A stretch of 64,000 nt of DNA. Origin: Proteus sp. FME41. Its GTDB lineage: Bacteria > Pseudomonadota > Gammaproteobacteria > Enterobacterales > Enterobacteriaceae. Every line of letters starts with the position of its first letter. The first letter of the stretch is position 1. Of this stretch, positions 8,574 through 17,277 are shown piece after piece. Where the stretch lies: NCBI RefSeq assembly GCF_014897315.1, contig NZ_JABUYL010000009.1, forward strand, positions 1-64,000, given 5' to 3'. The notes under the pieces are model-generated. The model ran no database searches, was not told the origin of the DNA, and saw nothing but the letters and a program-made list of their open reading frames with translations. Made by a program: the position numbers and the translations under genes.

Positions 8574-9290
8574 ATGGCTACCCCTCATATTAACGCAGAA
8601 ATGGGCGATTTTGCTGATGTCGTTTTAATGCCGGGCGACCCGCTTCGTGCTAAATACATCGCTGAAACTTTTTTACAAGACGTCCGCCAAGTAAACAATG
8701 TTCGTGGTATGTTAGGTTTTACAGGTACGTACAAAGGCCGTAAAATTTCTGTTATGGGCCACGGTATGGGTATCCCTTCCTGCTCAATTTACGCAAAAGA
8801 ATTAATTACTGATTTCGGCGTAAAAGTGATTATCCGTGTTGGTTCATGTGGTGCGGTATTACCTGATGTTGAATTACGTGATGTTGTTATCGGTATGGGT
8901 GCATGTACTGACTCTAAAGTTAACCGTCTGCGTTTTAAAGACCAAGACTTTGCAGCCATCGCAGATTACCAATTAGTTCAAAATGCAGTTGATGCGGCAA
9001 AAGCGAAAGACATTAAAGTTCGCGTTGGTAACATTTTCTCTGCTGACCTGTTCTATTCTCCAGATCCAGAAATGTTTGATGTAATGGTAAAATACGGCAT
9101 CCTTGGTGTTGAAATGGAAGCTGCAGGTATCTACGGTGTTGCTGCTGAATATGGCGCAAAAGCACTGACTATCTGTACTGTATCTGACCACATCAAAAAA
9201 GGGACACAGACGACTGCTGAAGAACGTCAAACAACCTTTAACGAAATGATTGAAATTGCATTAGAATCTGTTCTGTTATTAGAAGACTAA
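8574..9290 (+). CDS. deoD: Purine-nucleoside phosphorylase, DeoD type
   Basis: The 238-residue protein begins [28 protein letters not shown] and matches E. coli DeoD (239) across its whole length. It has the phosphate-binding [10 protein letters not shown] and VGSCGA segments, EMEAAGIYG at the nucleoside site, and the catalytic aspartate in CTVSDHI. It cleaves purine (deoxy)nucleosides with phosphate as a hexamer of the low-specificity bacterial class. An AAAAGGAAG ribosome-binding site lies upstream. A strong terminator follows, closing the deo operon. Confidence 0.97.
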   Translation: MATPHINAEMGDFADVVLMPGDPLRAKYIAETFLQDVRQVNNVRGMLGFTGTYKGRKISVMGHGMGIPSCSIYAKELITDFGVKVIIRVGSCGAVLPDVELRDVVIGMGACTDSKVNRLRFKDQDFAAIADYQLVQNAVDAAKAKDIKVRVGNIFSADLFYSPDPEMFDVMVKYGILGVEMEAAGIYGVAAEYGAKALTICTVSDHIKKGTQTTAEERQTTFNEMIEIALESVLLLED

Positions 9291-9315
9291 TCAACACATT
9301 TCGTTGCTTAAAAAT

Positions 9316-9348
9316 AAAAAAAACCCAATTTTTAAATTGGGTTTTTTT
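9316..9348. terminator. Intrinsic terminator of the deo operon
   Basis: AAACCCAATTT and AAATTGGGTTT form an 11-bp stem flanked by A and T runs, so it can serve both deoD and the convergent minus-strand gene. Confidence 0.9.
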
Positions 9349-9372
9349 ATGTCTAATTAATAAAGCTAGAAA

Positions 9373-9822
9373 CTATGGAGCATAAATATACGTTTCTAAA
9401 TAAGGGTCCATTTTAATCGCGTAGTTTTTTAGATTATTCAGGCTAGGGGTTAACGGATCTTTGCACTCTTTTTTACTAATAATATTATTGTCTTTATAAA
9501 CAATCACGCCGTTAAAGTTCCATCCTCTACCTTCACCGTCATAAACAACGTAGCTGTAATTTCCATTCTTAAATCGAATATAAGTCGATGCTCCAGCAAC
9601 AAACATCTGATGCCCATAAAAGACATTATTATTAGGTTGCTGAGGAACTGGTAGTGTGATCTCTGTTTTAGCAAGTGTGCCATAGCGATACACAGGGGGA
9701 TTCCCATGTTCAACGAATACGCTGACATACTTACCATTTTCAAGTTGGCAGGTAAATTCTTCAGCATAGACACTTGCGGATAATAATACGAATACAGCAG
9801 CAACAGTGATATGTGCTTTCAT
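9373..9822 (-). CDS. Small exported protein of unknown function
   Basis: 149 residues. Residues 1-20 form a signal peptide (positive N-terminus, hydrophobic core, cleavage after VYA), so the product should be periplasmic. The mature part starts EEFTCQLENGKYVSVFV and has two cysteines (in TCQ and KECKD) that could form a disulphide. Aromatic glycine-rich strands (YIRFKNGNYSYVVYDGEGRGWNFNG) suggest a small beta-rich fold. The ATG is preceded by GGAGAA. It shares the deo terminator convergently. I do not recognise the family. Confidence 0.75.
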   Translation of the reverse strand: MKAHITVAAVFVLLSASVYAEEFTCQLENGKYVSVFVEHGNPPVYRYGTLAKTEITLPVPQQPNNNVFYGHQMFVAGASTYIRFKNGNYSYVVYDGEGRGWNFNGVIVYKDNNIISKKECKDPLTPSLNNLKNYAIKMDPYLETYIYAP

Positions 9823-10514
9823 ATTGTGTTCTCCGTTAATTACCTACTCTATTACTTTAAGTATCGGCAAAGAAAACAAAATATGTAGAGTAAATATTCT
9901 GATTATTTAGTCAAGTAACTAGTTTTCGTTTTAACTAATATTTTTAATTTTATTAGAATAAATGACTATTGAGGTGAGAGATTTTGCATTTGAATAAAGA
10001 AGAACCCTTTATATACACTTTTACCATACTTTATACCTAATAATAGTTAAAATTAAAGTTTATTTGCTAATTATGAAAAATATCATAGTGTTTTAGTTTG
10101 ATTTTATCAGTGGTAATTAAACTTAATGTAATGTTAGCTGTATTAATTGCGGAAATAACAGATTAATACAATTAATTAAAATGAGAGTTCAATAATATCA
10201 TATGGTTAGCAGGTTATTATTGTATTTTGATTATATTTCAAATAGTTAATAGTATTGCTAGTGATAGTTTCTGTTTATAGTCCTATTTTCATTGTGATCT
10301 CAGTCACATAAGTGCATCGATGAAAAGAGAATAGCTGTAAATTTAACTTTCCGAATCAATGTAATGTATTGATTTAAATATAAATACTATTTAACTCGTT
10401 ATTGTTTGTGCGATGAGCGTTATCGCATGGAACACTAACTAATTTAATTAGAAAATGTATAGTATTGCTATGCAACTAAATTAAATTATTGTCGGTTTCT
10501 ATTTGGAGAATATA
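9823..10514. promoter_or_regulatory. AT-rich intergenic region with a predicted CRP site at 10293-10308
   Basis: No gene is evident. TGTGA-TCTCAG-TCACA at 10293-10308 matches both CRP half-sites and lies about 207 bp before the decarboxylase start. The remainder is strongly AT-rich and probably holds the promoters of both divergent genes. Confidence 0.65.
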
Positions 10515-12251
10515 GTGAAAAATCAAGATTTATTAGGTCTATCTTCTGCTAACATTCTGAATGCGGAATTTGAGAAGAAATACCATGACGTTATTGCTCA
10601 CTTTTTCAGCAGAGATCCGAAGTATTGGCCGATATTTCAGGATAAAACAATCCAATCTATTACACAGTTTAGAAAAACAACGACTAATGATAATGACCAA
10701 TTGCAACGTTATTCTAATGGACCTCAATTATTAGATCGTTTAATGGCTGATACACAAATGCAGCAGCATATTAATTATCCAGAAAATGATCCTAATGAGC
10801 TGCTGATGTTAGTGTCAACACTGTGTAAAAACTGGGAAAACCCACTTGCTGTTGAAAACGTGATTGCAATGCCAAGTGATCCTGGTGTTTATGGTTCAAT
10901 CTTAGGGTTAATGGGCAACCCGAATATGGTGTATTGCGAATACTCTGGTGTTGCTGATGCGTTAGAAAAAGTGACTATCAAAAAAGTTGCTAAATTAGTG
11001 GGTTATGATCCTGAAGTTGCCTCTGGCGTGTTCACTCAAGGTGGCACCATGTGTAACTTATATGGCTATCTATTTGGTTTACGTAAATCAATGCCCAATT
11101 CTAAACATTTAGGCATGGCGGCAGATCAAGATTATCGCATCATTAACTCTCAAGGGGGTCACTATTCTAATATGACTAACCTTGCGTTATTAGGTGTAGA
11201 TGTTGATAACAAAACTATCCGTATCAAAGTGTCTGAAGATAACACGATTAATTTAGAGCACCTAGAACGTGAATTAAGAGCCTGCTTTACCGTTAAATGT
11301 AAAGTCCCGACTATCATGTTAACCACAGGGACAACAGATACCTTTGGTGTTGATGATGTGAAAGGGGTTTGCGAGTTACGTGATCGTTTATGTGAAGAGT
11401 TTGAAATCCCTGTTAAGCCTCATGTTCACGTTGATGCTGCGGTAGGTTGGCCGATTATCTTCTTCTTAGATTATGACTTTAGTGGTAATCCGCTAGCGAT
11501 TAACGATGTTACTTTAGAAGGCTTACGTCAGAATGTTGAGAAATTTAAACATCTAAAATATGCCGATTCTATTACTATCGATTTCCACAAATGGGGCTAT
11601 GTTCCATATACCTCAAGTTTAGTGTTAGTGAAAAATGGTAATGATTTTGTTGCGCTAGAGAACGATCCAGAAAACTTCACTTATTTTGAGCATGAATTAG
11701 AAGGTCAAACTCACCTGCAATCAACGATTGAGTGTACCCGTAGTGGCGTGGGTATTTTTGGTGCTTATTCTGCGATGCATTATATGGGAATTGAAGGTTA
11801 TCAAACTATCATTGCTCACTGCCTGCAAAACGCTAACTATATGCGTCATCAATTGTTAGAGATGGGTAATGCAAAGATTATTGTTCCTGAAAACCAAGGC
11901 CCAAGTGTTGGCTTTAAGCTTTATGATCCTAACTTAGTGAAAGATCCTAATGTTGCTTTTGATTTAGAGTTAACCTGCTCTACAGATAAAGAAGCGTATG
12001 ATTTTATGGTTCATAATACCCAATGGCATAGAAAACTTTTCTTACAACGTGGTAGAGAAGGGTTATTTACAAACTGGGTTGATTCTATTGCTTGTTCTAA
12101 ATATGCGAAAAATAACCGCTACGTTTATCTTCCAGGTGAAAAAGCCGTCTTTATGAACCCAAATACCGAGCGTGCGCATATCGATAATTTTATGAAGATT
12201 TTAACTGAAATGAGCCAAAATATGAGCTCGAAGAAAGTTGCAAAAATCTAA
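10515..12251 (+). CDS. Group II pyridoxal-phosphate-dependent amino acid decarboxylase
   Basis: The start is a GTG at 10515 with TTGGAGA upstream, giving 578 residues. The PLP fold is clear. HVHVDAAVGW carries the aspartate that contacts the cofactor ring, and TIDFHKWGYVPYTSS carries the Schiff-base lysine (about Lys359). The family includes glutamate, tyrosine, diaminobutyrate and PanP-type aspartate decarboxylases. The length and the long insertion before the lysine region resemble tyrosine decarboxylases more than the 466-residue GadB, but the substrate cannot be read from sequence. No antiporter gene is adjacent, so it does not look like a standard acid-resistance operon. It is monocistronic, with a predicted CRP site upstream and a terminator downstream. 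Confidence 0.85.
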   Translation: MKNQDLLGLSSANILNAEFEKKYHDVIAHFFSRDPKYWPIFQDKTIQSITQFRKTTTNDNDQLQRYSNGPQLLDRLMADTQMQQHINYPENDPNELLMLVSTLCKNWENPLAVENVIAMPSDPGVYGSILGLMGNPNMVYCEYSGVADALEKVTIKKVAKLVGYDPEVASGVFTQGGTMCNLYGYLFGLRKSMPNSKHLGMAADQDYRIINSQGGHYSNMTNLALLGVDVDNKTIRIKVSEDNTINLEHLERELRACFTVKCKVPTIMLTTGTTDTFGVDDVKGVCELRDRLCEEFEIPVKPHVHVDAAVGWPIIFFLDYDFSGNPLAINDVTLEGLRQNVEKFKHLKYADSITIDFHKWGYVPYTSSLVLVKNGNDFVALENDPENFTYFEHELEGQTHLQSTIECTRSGVGIFGAYSAMHYMGIEGYQTIIAHCLQNANYMRHQLLEMGNAKIIVPENQGPSVGFKLYDPNLVKDPNVAFDLELTCSTDKEAYDFMVHNTQWHRKLFLQRGREGLFTNWVDSIACSKYAKNNRYVYLPGEKAVFMNPNTERAHIDNFMKILTEMSQNMSSKKVAKI

Positions 12252-12277
12252 TTAAATTATTGAGTAATTAAATAAAA

Positions 12278-12326
12278 CAAACTGTACTTTAATAGAGAAA
12301 ATTTATATTAGGGTACAGTTTTTTGT
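12278..12326 (+). terminator. Terminator after the decarboxylase gene
   Basis: AAACTGTAC pairs with GTACAGTTT across a 25-base AT-rich loop, then TTTTG. A 9-bp stem with a T run supports termination, though the loop is long. Confidence 0.6.
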
Positions 12327-12348
12327 TTTATACAATATTGGTTGCGAA

Positions 12349-12615
12349 TTATCTGAGTTGGCTATCTTTACTACCACGGCGGTTGTATCCACTAAACGCA
12401 TTATTCTTTTTATCAAATGCTTCTTGGCAATTTAAACAATAGCGTACGCCAAGAATGGCTTTTTGCCGAGCAAGGGAAATAGGTTCACCGCATTCATCAC
12501 AAACCTCTGCACTTTCACCTTGTGCCATTTGGTTGCGAGCTCTTGCAATGGCATCATCAATGGTGGCGTCTATCTGCTCTTGAACCGCACTATCATTAGC
12601 CCATCCACTCGCCAT
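12349..12615 (-). CDS. ybiI: DksA/TraR-type zinc-finger protein YbiI
   Basis: 88 residues, the same length as E. coli YbiI, with the identical opening MASGWAND and closing GYNRRGSKDSQLR. The four-cysteine zinc finger is CDECG-x15-17-CLNCQ, as in the TraR/DksA C4 class. The family contains RNA-polymerase secondary-channel binders; YbiI itself is too short for a full DksA coiled coil and its role is not established. An AGGAGA ribosome-binding site precedes the ATG. Confidence 0.9.
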   Translation of the reverse strand: MASGWANDSAVQEQIDATIDDAIARARNQMAQGESAEVCDECGEPISLARQKAILGVRYCLNCQEAFDKKNNAFSGYNRRGSKDSQLR

Positions 12616-12731
12616 AATATTCTCCTATTTTAACAGCGAATATAAATACTATTATTAGGGCGATGGCGAAAAAATCAACAGTGTAAAAAAGAAAAGGGGG
12701 ACCTAGTGATAATAAAGAGTAATCGAAATAA

Positions 12732-12756
12732 AAACCCCCTCATAAAGAGGGGGAAA
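12732..12756 (-). terminator. Terminator of the ROK/glycosidase-like/MFS operon
   Basis: CCCCCTC-TTTAT-GAGGGGG on the minus strand, followed by TTTTTATT, lies 24 bases after the MFS gene. It is a strong GC stem. Confidence 0.9.
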
Positions 12757-12779
12757 ATTCAGAGGCATAACGGTTGTTG

Positions 12780-13940
12780 TTATTGTTTTTGTTCTCTAAT
12801 AAACAGAGAAATAATAAAGAAGAGGGCAACGAATACGATAATCAGATTAAACCCTACAGAAACATTATAGCTTTCTGATACCTGACCAATTAGCGAACCT
12901 GCTAGCGCACCACCTAATCCTGACGCGACATAAATAAGCCCCATAACAGAACCACTTTTGCTAGTTAATTTTGTGGCAACGGCGGCGGCGGTTGGAAACA
13001 GCACTGATAATGCAAAACCAAATACCATAAACAGATAAACGACATCTTGCACAAAAATACGGCTGACAATAATGGCAATAAGTGAAAACAGTGAGAACAG
13101 AATAAGCGTTTTGCGATCACCTAATGCAAGGTTAATAAAGCCACCGATAAAGCGACCAATAGTAAATAAGAAAGCAAAACTCGAAATAACATAAGCAGCC
13201 GTTTCAGCTTTTTGTGCGCTGCTCATATTTCCAATATCCATAGAGGAATAGAAAATAGGGAAGAAGTTTAAGAAGGCGGCTTCTGCTGCAACATACAGCG
13301 TGATAAATAAGATAACCAGTAACAGTGATTTTTGAGTCAGTAACTCTAAAAAATCACTGAATTTCATATCGACTTGTGCGCTGTTTTCTATTTTTAACGT
13401 ACTTAATACAAGGAGGATCACCGCGACAATAACGGCAACACCGACATAGAAAGTACGCCATGAAATAGAGTGAGAGAATAAATATTGTAAAATAAGCGGG
13501 GTAACAATCATCCCTACGCCAAACATGGCGTTAGAGACGTTAAACATCATCCCTGCTTTTTCTTTATAGAAAGTCGGAATCACGGTCACGATAGAGACAA
13601 GCATCGAACCAATCCCTAAACCAATGACCAGATAAAAGCCAAAAAATAGCATCACGTTGAAAGCAAGGCTGGTTCCTGTTAAACCAACGGCCATCATTAA
13701 TGAGCCAATAAACATCATGACTTTTAACCCTTTCTTATCGGTAAAATAGCCCGTTAATAAACTGGCAATTAAAAAACCGATTTGGAAAAAGGTAATTAAT
13801 GAGCCTACTTGGCTCATATTTAATGAAATATCATGTTGAACTTGTTCGAGGATCAGTCCTTTAGTATTTTGAATGCCACCGAGTAAAAACATCGTGACAA
13901 ACAGAAGGAAAAAGACTTTCCATTTTTGTTGTTTCGCCAT
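12780..13940 (-). CDS. Major facilitator superfamily transporter, probably for a sugar
   Basis: 386 residues with about twelve hydrophobic segments and a central hydrophilic loop near residues 185-200. The MFS loop 2-3 signature is seen as TGYFTDKKGLKVMM, and the pseudo-repeat in the second half as GRFIGGFINLALGDRKT. It is the last gene of a minus-strand unit after a ROK repressor and a glycosidase-like gene. That context suggests uptake of a sugar or glycoside released or used by the neighbouring enzyme; the substrate is inference only. A terminator follows at once. Confidence 0.85.
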   Translation of the reverse strand: MAKQQKWKVFFLLFVTMFLLGGIQNTKGLILEQVQHDISLNMSQVGSLITFFQIGFLIASLLTGYFTDKKGLKVMMFIGSLMMAVGLTGTSLAFNVMLFFGFYLVIGLGIGSMLVSIVTVIPTFYKEKAGMMFNVSNAMFGVGMIVTPLILQYLFSHSISWRTFYVGVAVIVAVILLVLSTLKIENSAQVDMKFSDFLELLTQKSLLLVILFITLYVAAEAAFLNFFPIFYSSMDIGNMSSAQKAETAAYVISSFAFLFTIGRFIGGFINLALGDRKTLILFSLFSLIAIIVSRIFVQDVVYLFMVFGFALSVLFPTAAAVATKLTSKSGSVMGLIYVASGLGGALAGSLIGQVSESYNVSVGFNLIIVFVALFFIISLFIREQKQ

Positions 13941-13969
13941 AATTTAATCCTAGTTTTTCCCGCGGTGTA

Positions 13970-15271
13970 TTATTCTTTAATTATGTGGTTGTTAGAGATG
14001 TTATTATTTGGTGTATTGTGTTTGCCAATCGCATCAAACAATTCTTGAGTGGCCCATCCATAGCAATAATAAAGTAAGGCATCACATGCACTTTCTTCTG
14101 CGGCAATAACCGCTTCAATTAATTGAGTAGCAGGTAAATTCCACATCTGAATACCGCTATAAATAAAGGTATTGGGTTGTGAAAGCTGGCGGACTTTATT
14201 ATTTTGTTCTGCAACAAAATGAATAGGGAAACCTTGCTGTTTAAAGGATTCATATGAAATATCATAAGGTAATTCAAATAAACGTTTAAACGCAGTAAAT
14301 GCGCGCTCTTGGCTTTCACTATCATGAGCAAAATGATTAATTAATCCTTGAACATCCGCACCACCCCCTAATTTGTGATAAGGGAAATGTTTAAGTGTTG
14401 ATGAATAACGCGTTAATTCATGATAGTTCTGACCTAAGATCCAGCTGTAAGCAGGTGGCCACAAATCGAGCCATAGCGTAATACCACCTGCGGTTTGCTT
14501 GGCATCAGCCAGTAATTTTTCAACTAATTGGGTCACGCTTTGTTGGCGAAATGCTTGCCATGCCTTTAAAAGTGGCTCTTCTTTTAATGCTGTCACGGGT
14601 GTTTCAAAATCGCCTTGCTTTAATGTATCGGCTAAAGCGGCAAGACGTTGTTTGATTTCATTAACGGGCAAGCCTTGTTGCACCATTTTCTTTTCACAAT
14701 GTGGGCAAAAACAGGTAAATAATCCTGCAGGATTCACTTCTTTTCCCGCCCAATCAGGGAAACGAATGCGGTCAATTAAAAAAGTGTCATAACCGTAGTT
14801 TTGTTTTAATGCTGTGAATGTCTTTTGCCATAATTGAGCGACATCAGGGGCATTAGGACAAAGCCAGTGCGCTTGTGGGCGACCTTTAAAGTCCACGACT
14901 TGATTATTTTCTACATCCCCTGTGAAATCGCCATTAAGAATATTTGCCCATGGTATGACTTTGTATTTTCCGCCGTCAGTTGCCTTTTTTATGGTCATTA
15001 ACGGATCAGCACCCGCTAAAATTGTAGGGTCTACGCGTTGGCTAAGTTGCGGAAAATCGGTATGTGTATTGATGTGCAGTGTACCTGTCCCCATTACCAC
15101 ATTATGAATAGGGTTATGGGGGAGATCGCCAATAGGGTAAGGGTTTCGTTCAAAAATGGTGTTAATTTCGACAAATAGATGCTCGACATGCTTCATGCCA
15201 TCAAGGCGTTGAAGTATAGCGGGCATGCCTTCGTCTAAAATATCATGTGGGTGAAGATGTATTCCTGCCAT
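13970..15271 (-). CDS. Glycoside-hydrolase-like TIM-barrel protein, unassigned
   Basis: 433 residues, no signal peptide, so cytoplasmic. It opens MAGIHLHPHDILDEG and includes GYDTFLIDRIRFPDWAG, which resembles the barrel strand of glycoside-hydrolase-like families where an Asp and an Arg sit at the active site, and LWLDLWPPAYSWILGQNY, another likely barrel strand. A CFCPHC cysteine cluster around residue 190 could bind a metal or be structural. A GGGAG ribosome-binding site lies seven bases before the ATG. Operon position between a ROK repressor and an MFS transporter supports carbohydrate metabolism. I cannot place it in a numbered hydrolase family. Confidence 0.6.
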   Translation of the reverse strand: MAGIHLHPHDILDEGMPAILQRLDGMKHVEHLFVEINTIFERNPYPIGDLPHNPIHNVVMGTGTLHINTHTDFPQLSQRVDPTILAGADPLMTIKKATDGGKYKVIPWANILNGDFTGDVENNQVVDFKGRPQAHWLCPNAPDVAQLWQKTFTALKQNYGYDTFLIDRIRFPDWAGKEVNPAGLFTCFCPHCEKKMVQQGLPVNEIKQRLAALADTLKQGDFETPVTALKEEPLLKAWQAFRQQSVTQLVEKLLADAKQTAGGITLWLDLWPPAYSWILGQNYHELTRYSSTLKHFPYHKLGGGADVQGLINHFAHDSESQERAFTAFKRLFELPYDISYESFKQQGFPIHFVAEQNNKVRQLSQPNTFIYSGIQMWNLPATQLIEAVIAAEESACDALLYYCYGWATQELFDAIGKHNTPNNNISNNHIIKE

Positions 15272-15310
15272 GAGTTGCTCCCATCTCGTTGAAGTACTTT
15301 TTTATTAGGG

Positions 15311-16498
15311 TTATCTCAGTTGGATCTCGGGCATAAATTGAATTGAAGGGTAAACCGTGGCTAAGGCTAAAATGGCAATACCATAAAGCGGGCCTTTTTC
15401 CCATAATTCAGACAGCTCGATATTCACTTTCGTGTTAGCAAATAAATGTCTATCTAAATTTGCCTGTACACGAGGTAAAAAGGTGTCAGCAGAGCGGGTG
15501 ATCCCGCCTGTTAAGACGACTTTTTCCAGATTTGCAATAGCGACTAAATTCATAATGCCAATAGCAAGGTAATCCGCCATTTCTTCTACTAATGATTGAG
15601 CAAGAGGATCACCTTGTTGTGAAGCATTAATAATTTCAATGGCACTGAGGTTTTCACCGCGTAAATTTGCCATGCGCTCACTTAAGCCAGAGCCTGAGCA
15701 GAAACTTTCAAAGCACCCTTTATTACGCCAGTTACGAAAGAGATGATCGCGGGCAAACATCATATAGCCGATTTCACCTGCGGCATTATTTGCGCCACGG
15801 ATCACTTTTCCATCCATTAGTAATGCAGAGCCTAAACCGGTACCAATACCAATCAGCGCACAACTATGCGTATGACGGCAACGGCCTTTCCACATTTCAC
15901 CGACAAGTGCGGCACGAATATCATTTTCGAGAACAACGGGTACATTGAGTTTTTCTGTTAGGTGTTGTGCTAAAGGTAAATGATCCCACTGTGGTAAGTT
16001 AGGAGATCCTTCAAGTACAACACCATTTTTGATATCGATGATCCCTGGTGTGGCGACACCGATAACATTGATCTTTTGGCGGTCTACGCCGCTTTTTTCG
16101 ATCACGTTTTCAATACTTTGTGCAAATTGCGTTAAAAAGTGTTCACGGTCGTCAGTATCAAAGGTAGGCTCTTGATATTCATACAACAATTCGGCATCTA
16201 AGTTAAAAACAGCATAAGCGATTTTAGTTCCGCCTAAGTCAATACTGACACCTAAACTGTGTTGAGGATCGAAATTAACTAAAATTCCTTTCCGACCTTG
16301 CCCCGATGGTGAACTAACGCCGCTTTCATAAACAATTTTTTCTTCAAGGAGATCGTTAATAATTTCAGACACCGTCGCTTTTGTTATCCCGCTAATTTTA
16401 GCTATCTGAGCCCGTGACAGAGGGCCTTGATGACGAATGACATTTAATACAAGCGAGGCATTCATTTGCCGTAATGTATTGGGTACGTTCGGTGTCAC
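15311..16498 (-). CDS. ROK-family transcriptional repressor (NagC/Mlc/XylR type)
   Basis: A GTG start at 16498 with GGAG seven bases upstream gives 395 residues. The N-terminal winged helix (residues about 10-65, GPLSRAQIAKISGITKATVSEIINDLLEE) is followed by a ROK sugar-kinase-like domain with SIDLGGTKIAYAVF, ENDIRAALVGE and GIGTGLGSALLMDG. The usual zinc-binding cysteine motif is only partly kept (GCFESFCSGSG), so metal binding may be altered. It heads an operon with the glycosidase-like and MFS genes, and two copies of a matching inverted repeat lie in its upstream region, suggesting autoregulation by an unknown sugar. Confidence 0.88.
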   Translation of the reverse strand: MTPNVPNTLRQMNASLVLNVIRHQGPLSRAQIAKISGITKATVSEIINDLLEEKIVYESGVSSPSGQGRKGILVNFDPQHSLGVSIDLGGTKIAYAVFNLDAELLYEYQEPTFDTDDREHFLTQFAQSIENVIEKSGVDRQKINVIGVATPGIIDIKNGVVLEGSPNLPQWDHLPLAQHLTEKLNVPVVLENDIRAALVGEMWKGRCRHTHSCALIGIGTGLGSALLMDGKVIRGANNAAGEIGYMMFARDHLFRNWRNKGCFESFCSGSGLSERMANLRGENLSAIEIINASQQGDPLAQSLVEEMADYLAIGIMNLVAIANLEKVVLTGGITRSADTFLPRVQANLDRHLFANTKVNIELSELWEKGPLYGIAILALATVYPSIQFMPEIQLR

Positions 16499-16514
16499 TT
16501 AACTACTCCATTTG

Positions 16515-16652
16515 TTTAGAAACAAAACTAAAAGATGTTTTTTTTATATAAAATCATCTGTGTTTGATAGTTATGCACCGTTTTATTTAATTTGTAAAGT
16601 ATAAAACCGCTAATTAGTTTAGAAACCATCCTAAATGAGTTTGTGATCACAA
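16515..16652. promoter_or_regulatory. Paired operators for the ROK repressor and a TTGTGATCACAA palindrome
   Basis: TTTAGAAAC-N4-CTAAA occurs twice, at 16515-16532 and 16618-16635, exactly 103 bp apart. Each has TTTAG/CTAAA inverted arms with an 8-base centre beginning AAAC. They lie between the ROK gene and the divergent exported-protein gene. A perfect 12-bp palindrome TTGTGATCACAA lies at 16641-16652; its spacing does not fit a CRP site. Assignment to the ROK protein is inference from position and from AAAC/GTTT-containing operators in the family. Confidence 0.6.
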
Positions 16653-16770
16653 TTTGATGCGTTTAATTTTTATGGGACGACCCACTAAAAGATATTCTCT
16701 GCACATATTCTTAATGTAATAAACCGACTAAAATGAAATGAACATGCATTTAACTCAAGAGAAAATCAGA

Positions 16771-17172
16771 ATGAAAAAAGGAATACTATTAAAAAGTATT
16801 TTAGGGGGAGTATTGCTATTTCCACTTTATTCACAGGCAGTGACACTAAGCGGTTATCTTGAGGTAAAACGACTATTAGCCTTAGAACATCCTGCGAATA
16901 AACAACTAGAGTCGGTGACACAAGCGTATCTAAACGGTATTGCGAATGGATTCAATTTTTATGCAGTATCAGTAAGATTGCATAATCAAGATAATGATTT
17001 CAAACCGCTCTATTGCCCACCACCAAAAGTTGTACAAAATGGAGATTTTATGGTGAAGCATATCGACACTTATCTTGATAAATATCCGATAGCGAAGGAA
17101 AAATATAAAGAAACATCAATAGAGCTAGTTTATATTGCTGCTCTACAAGATGCTTATCCTTGTGATAAATAG
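16771..17172 (+). CDS. Rap1a/Tai-like exported protein
   Basis: The start is placed at 16771 because it yields a typical signal peptide (MKKGILLKSILGGVLLFPLYSQA); in-frame ATGs at 16738 and 16744 would bury it. The mature 110 residues have the layout of the Rap1a/Tai family: an N-terminal helix, YLNGIANGFNFY, a central YCPPPKVVQNG segment, and a closing ALQDAYPC, with two cysteines likely disulphide-bonded. Family members include periplasmic immunity proteins to type VI amidase effectors (Tai4). No effector gene is adjacent, so an immunity role is speculative. It diverges from the ROK operon. Confidence 0.6.
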   Translation: MKKGILLKSILGGVLLFPLYSQAVTLSGYLEVKRLLALEHPANKQLESVTQAYLNGIANGFNFYAVSVRLHNQDNDFKPLYCPPPKVVQNGDFMVKHIDTYLDKYPIAKEKYKETSIELVYIAALQDAYPCDK

Positions 17173-17181
17173 ACAGAAAAA

Positions 17182-17206
17182 TAGCCACAATCCTTGTGGC
17201 TAAAAT
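17182..17206. terminator. Bidirectional terminator
   Basis: TAGCCACAA-TCC-TTGTGGCTA is a perfect 9-bp stem. The plus strand is followed by AAAATC, while the minus strand has a good T run (CTATTTTT), so it terminates the pyruvate kinase transcript best. Confidence 0.75.
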
Positions 17207-17277
17207 CATTCGGTGTGCTCTTTTTCTTGTTATTTACTTCAGGTTGCCTCTCTCATAAGCTCCTTGATGGAAGACAC

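Noticed and set aside
16641..16652. CRP site in TTGTGATCACAA
   Set aside because: The half-sites are directly joined, whereas CRP needs a six-base spacer between TGTGA and TCACA.
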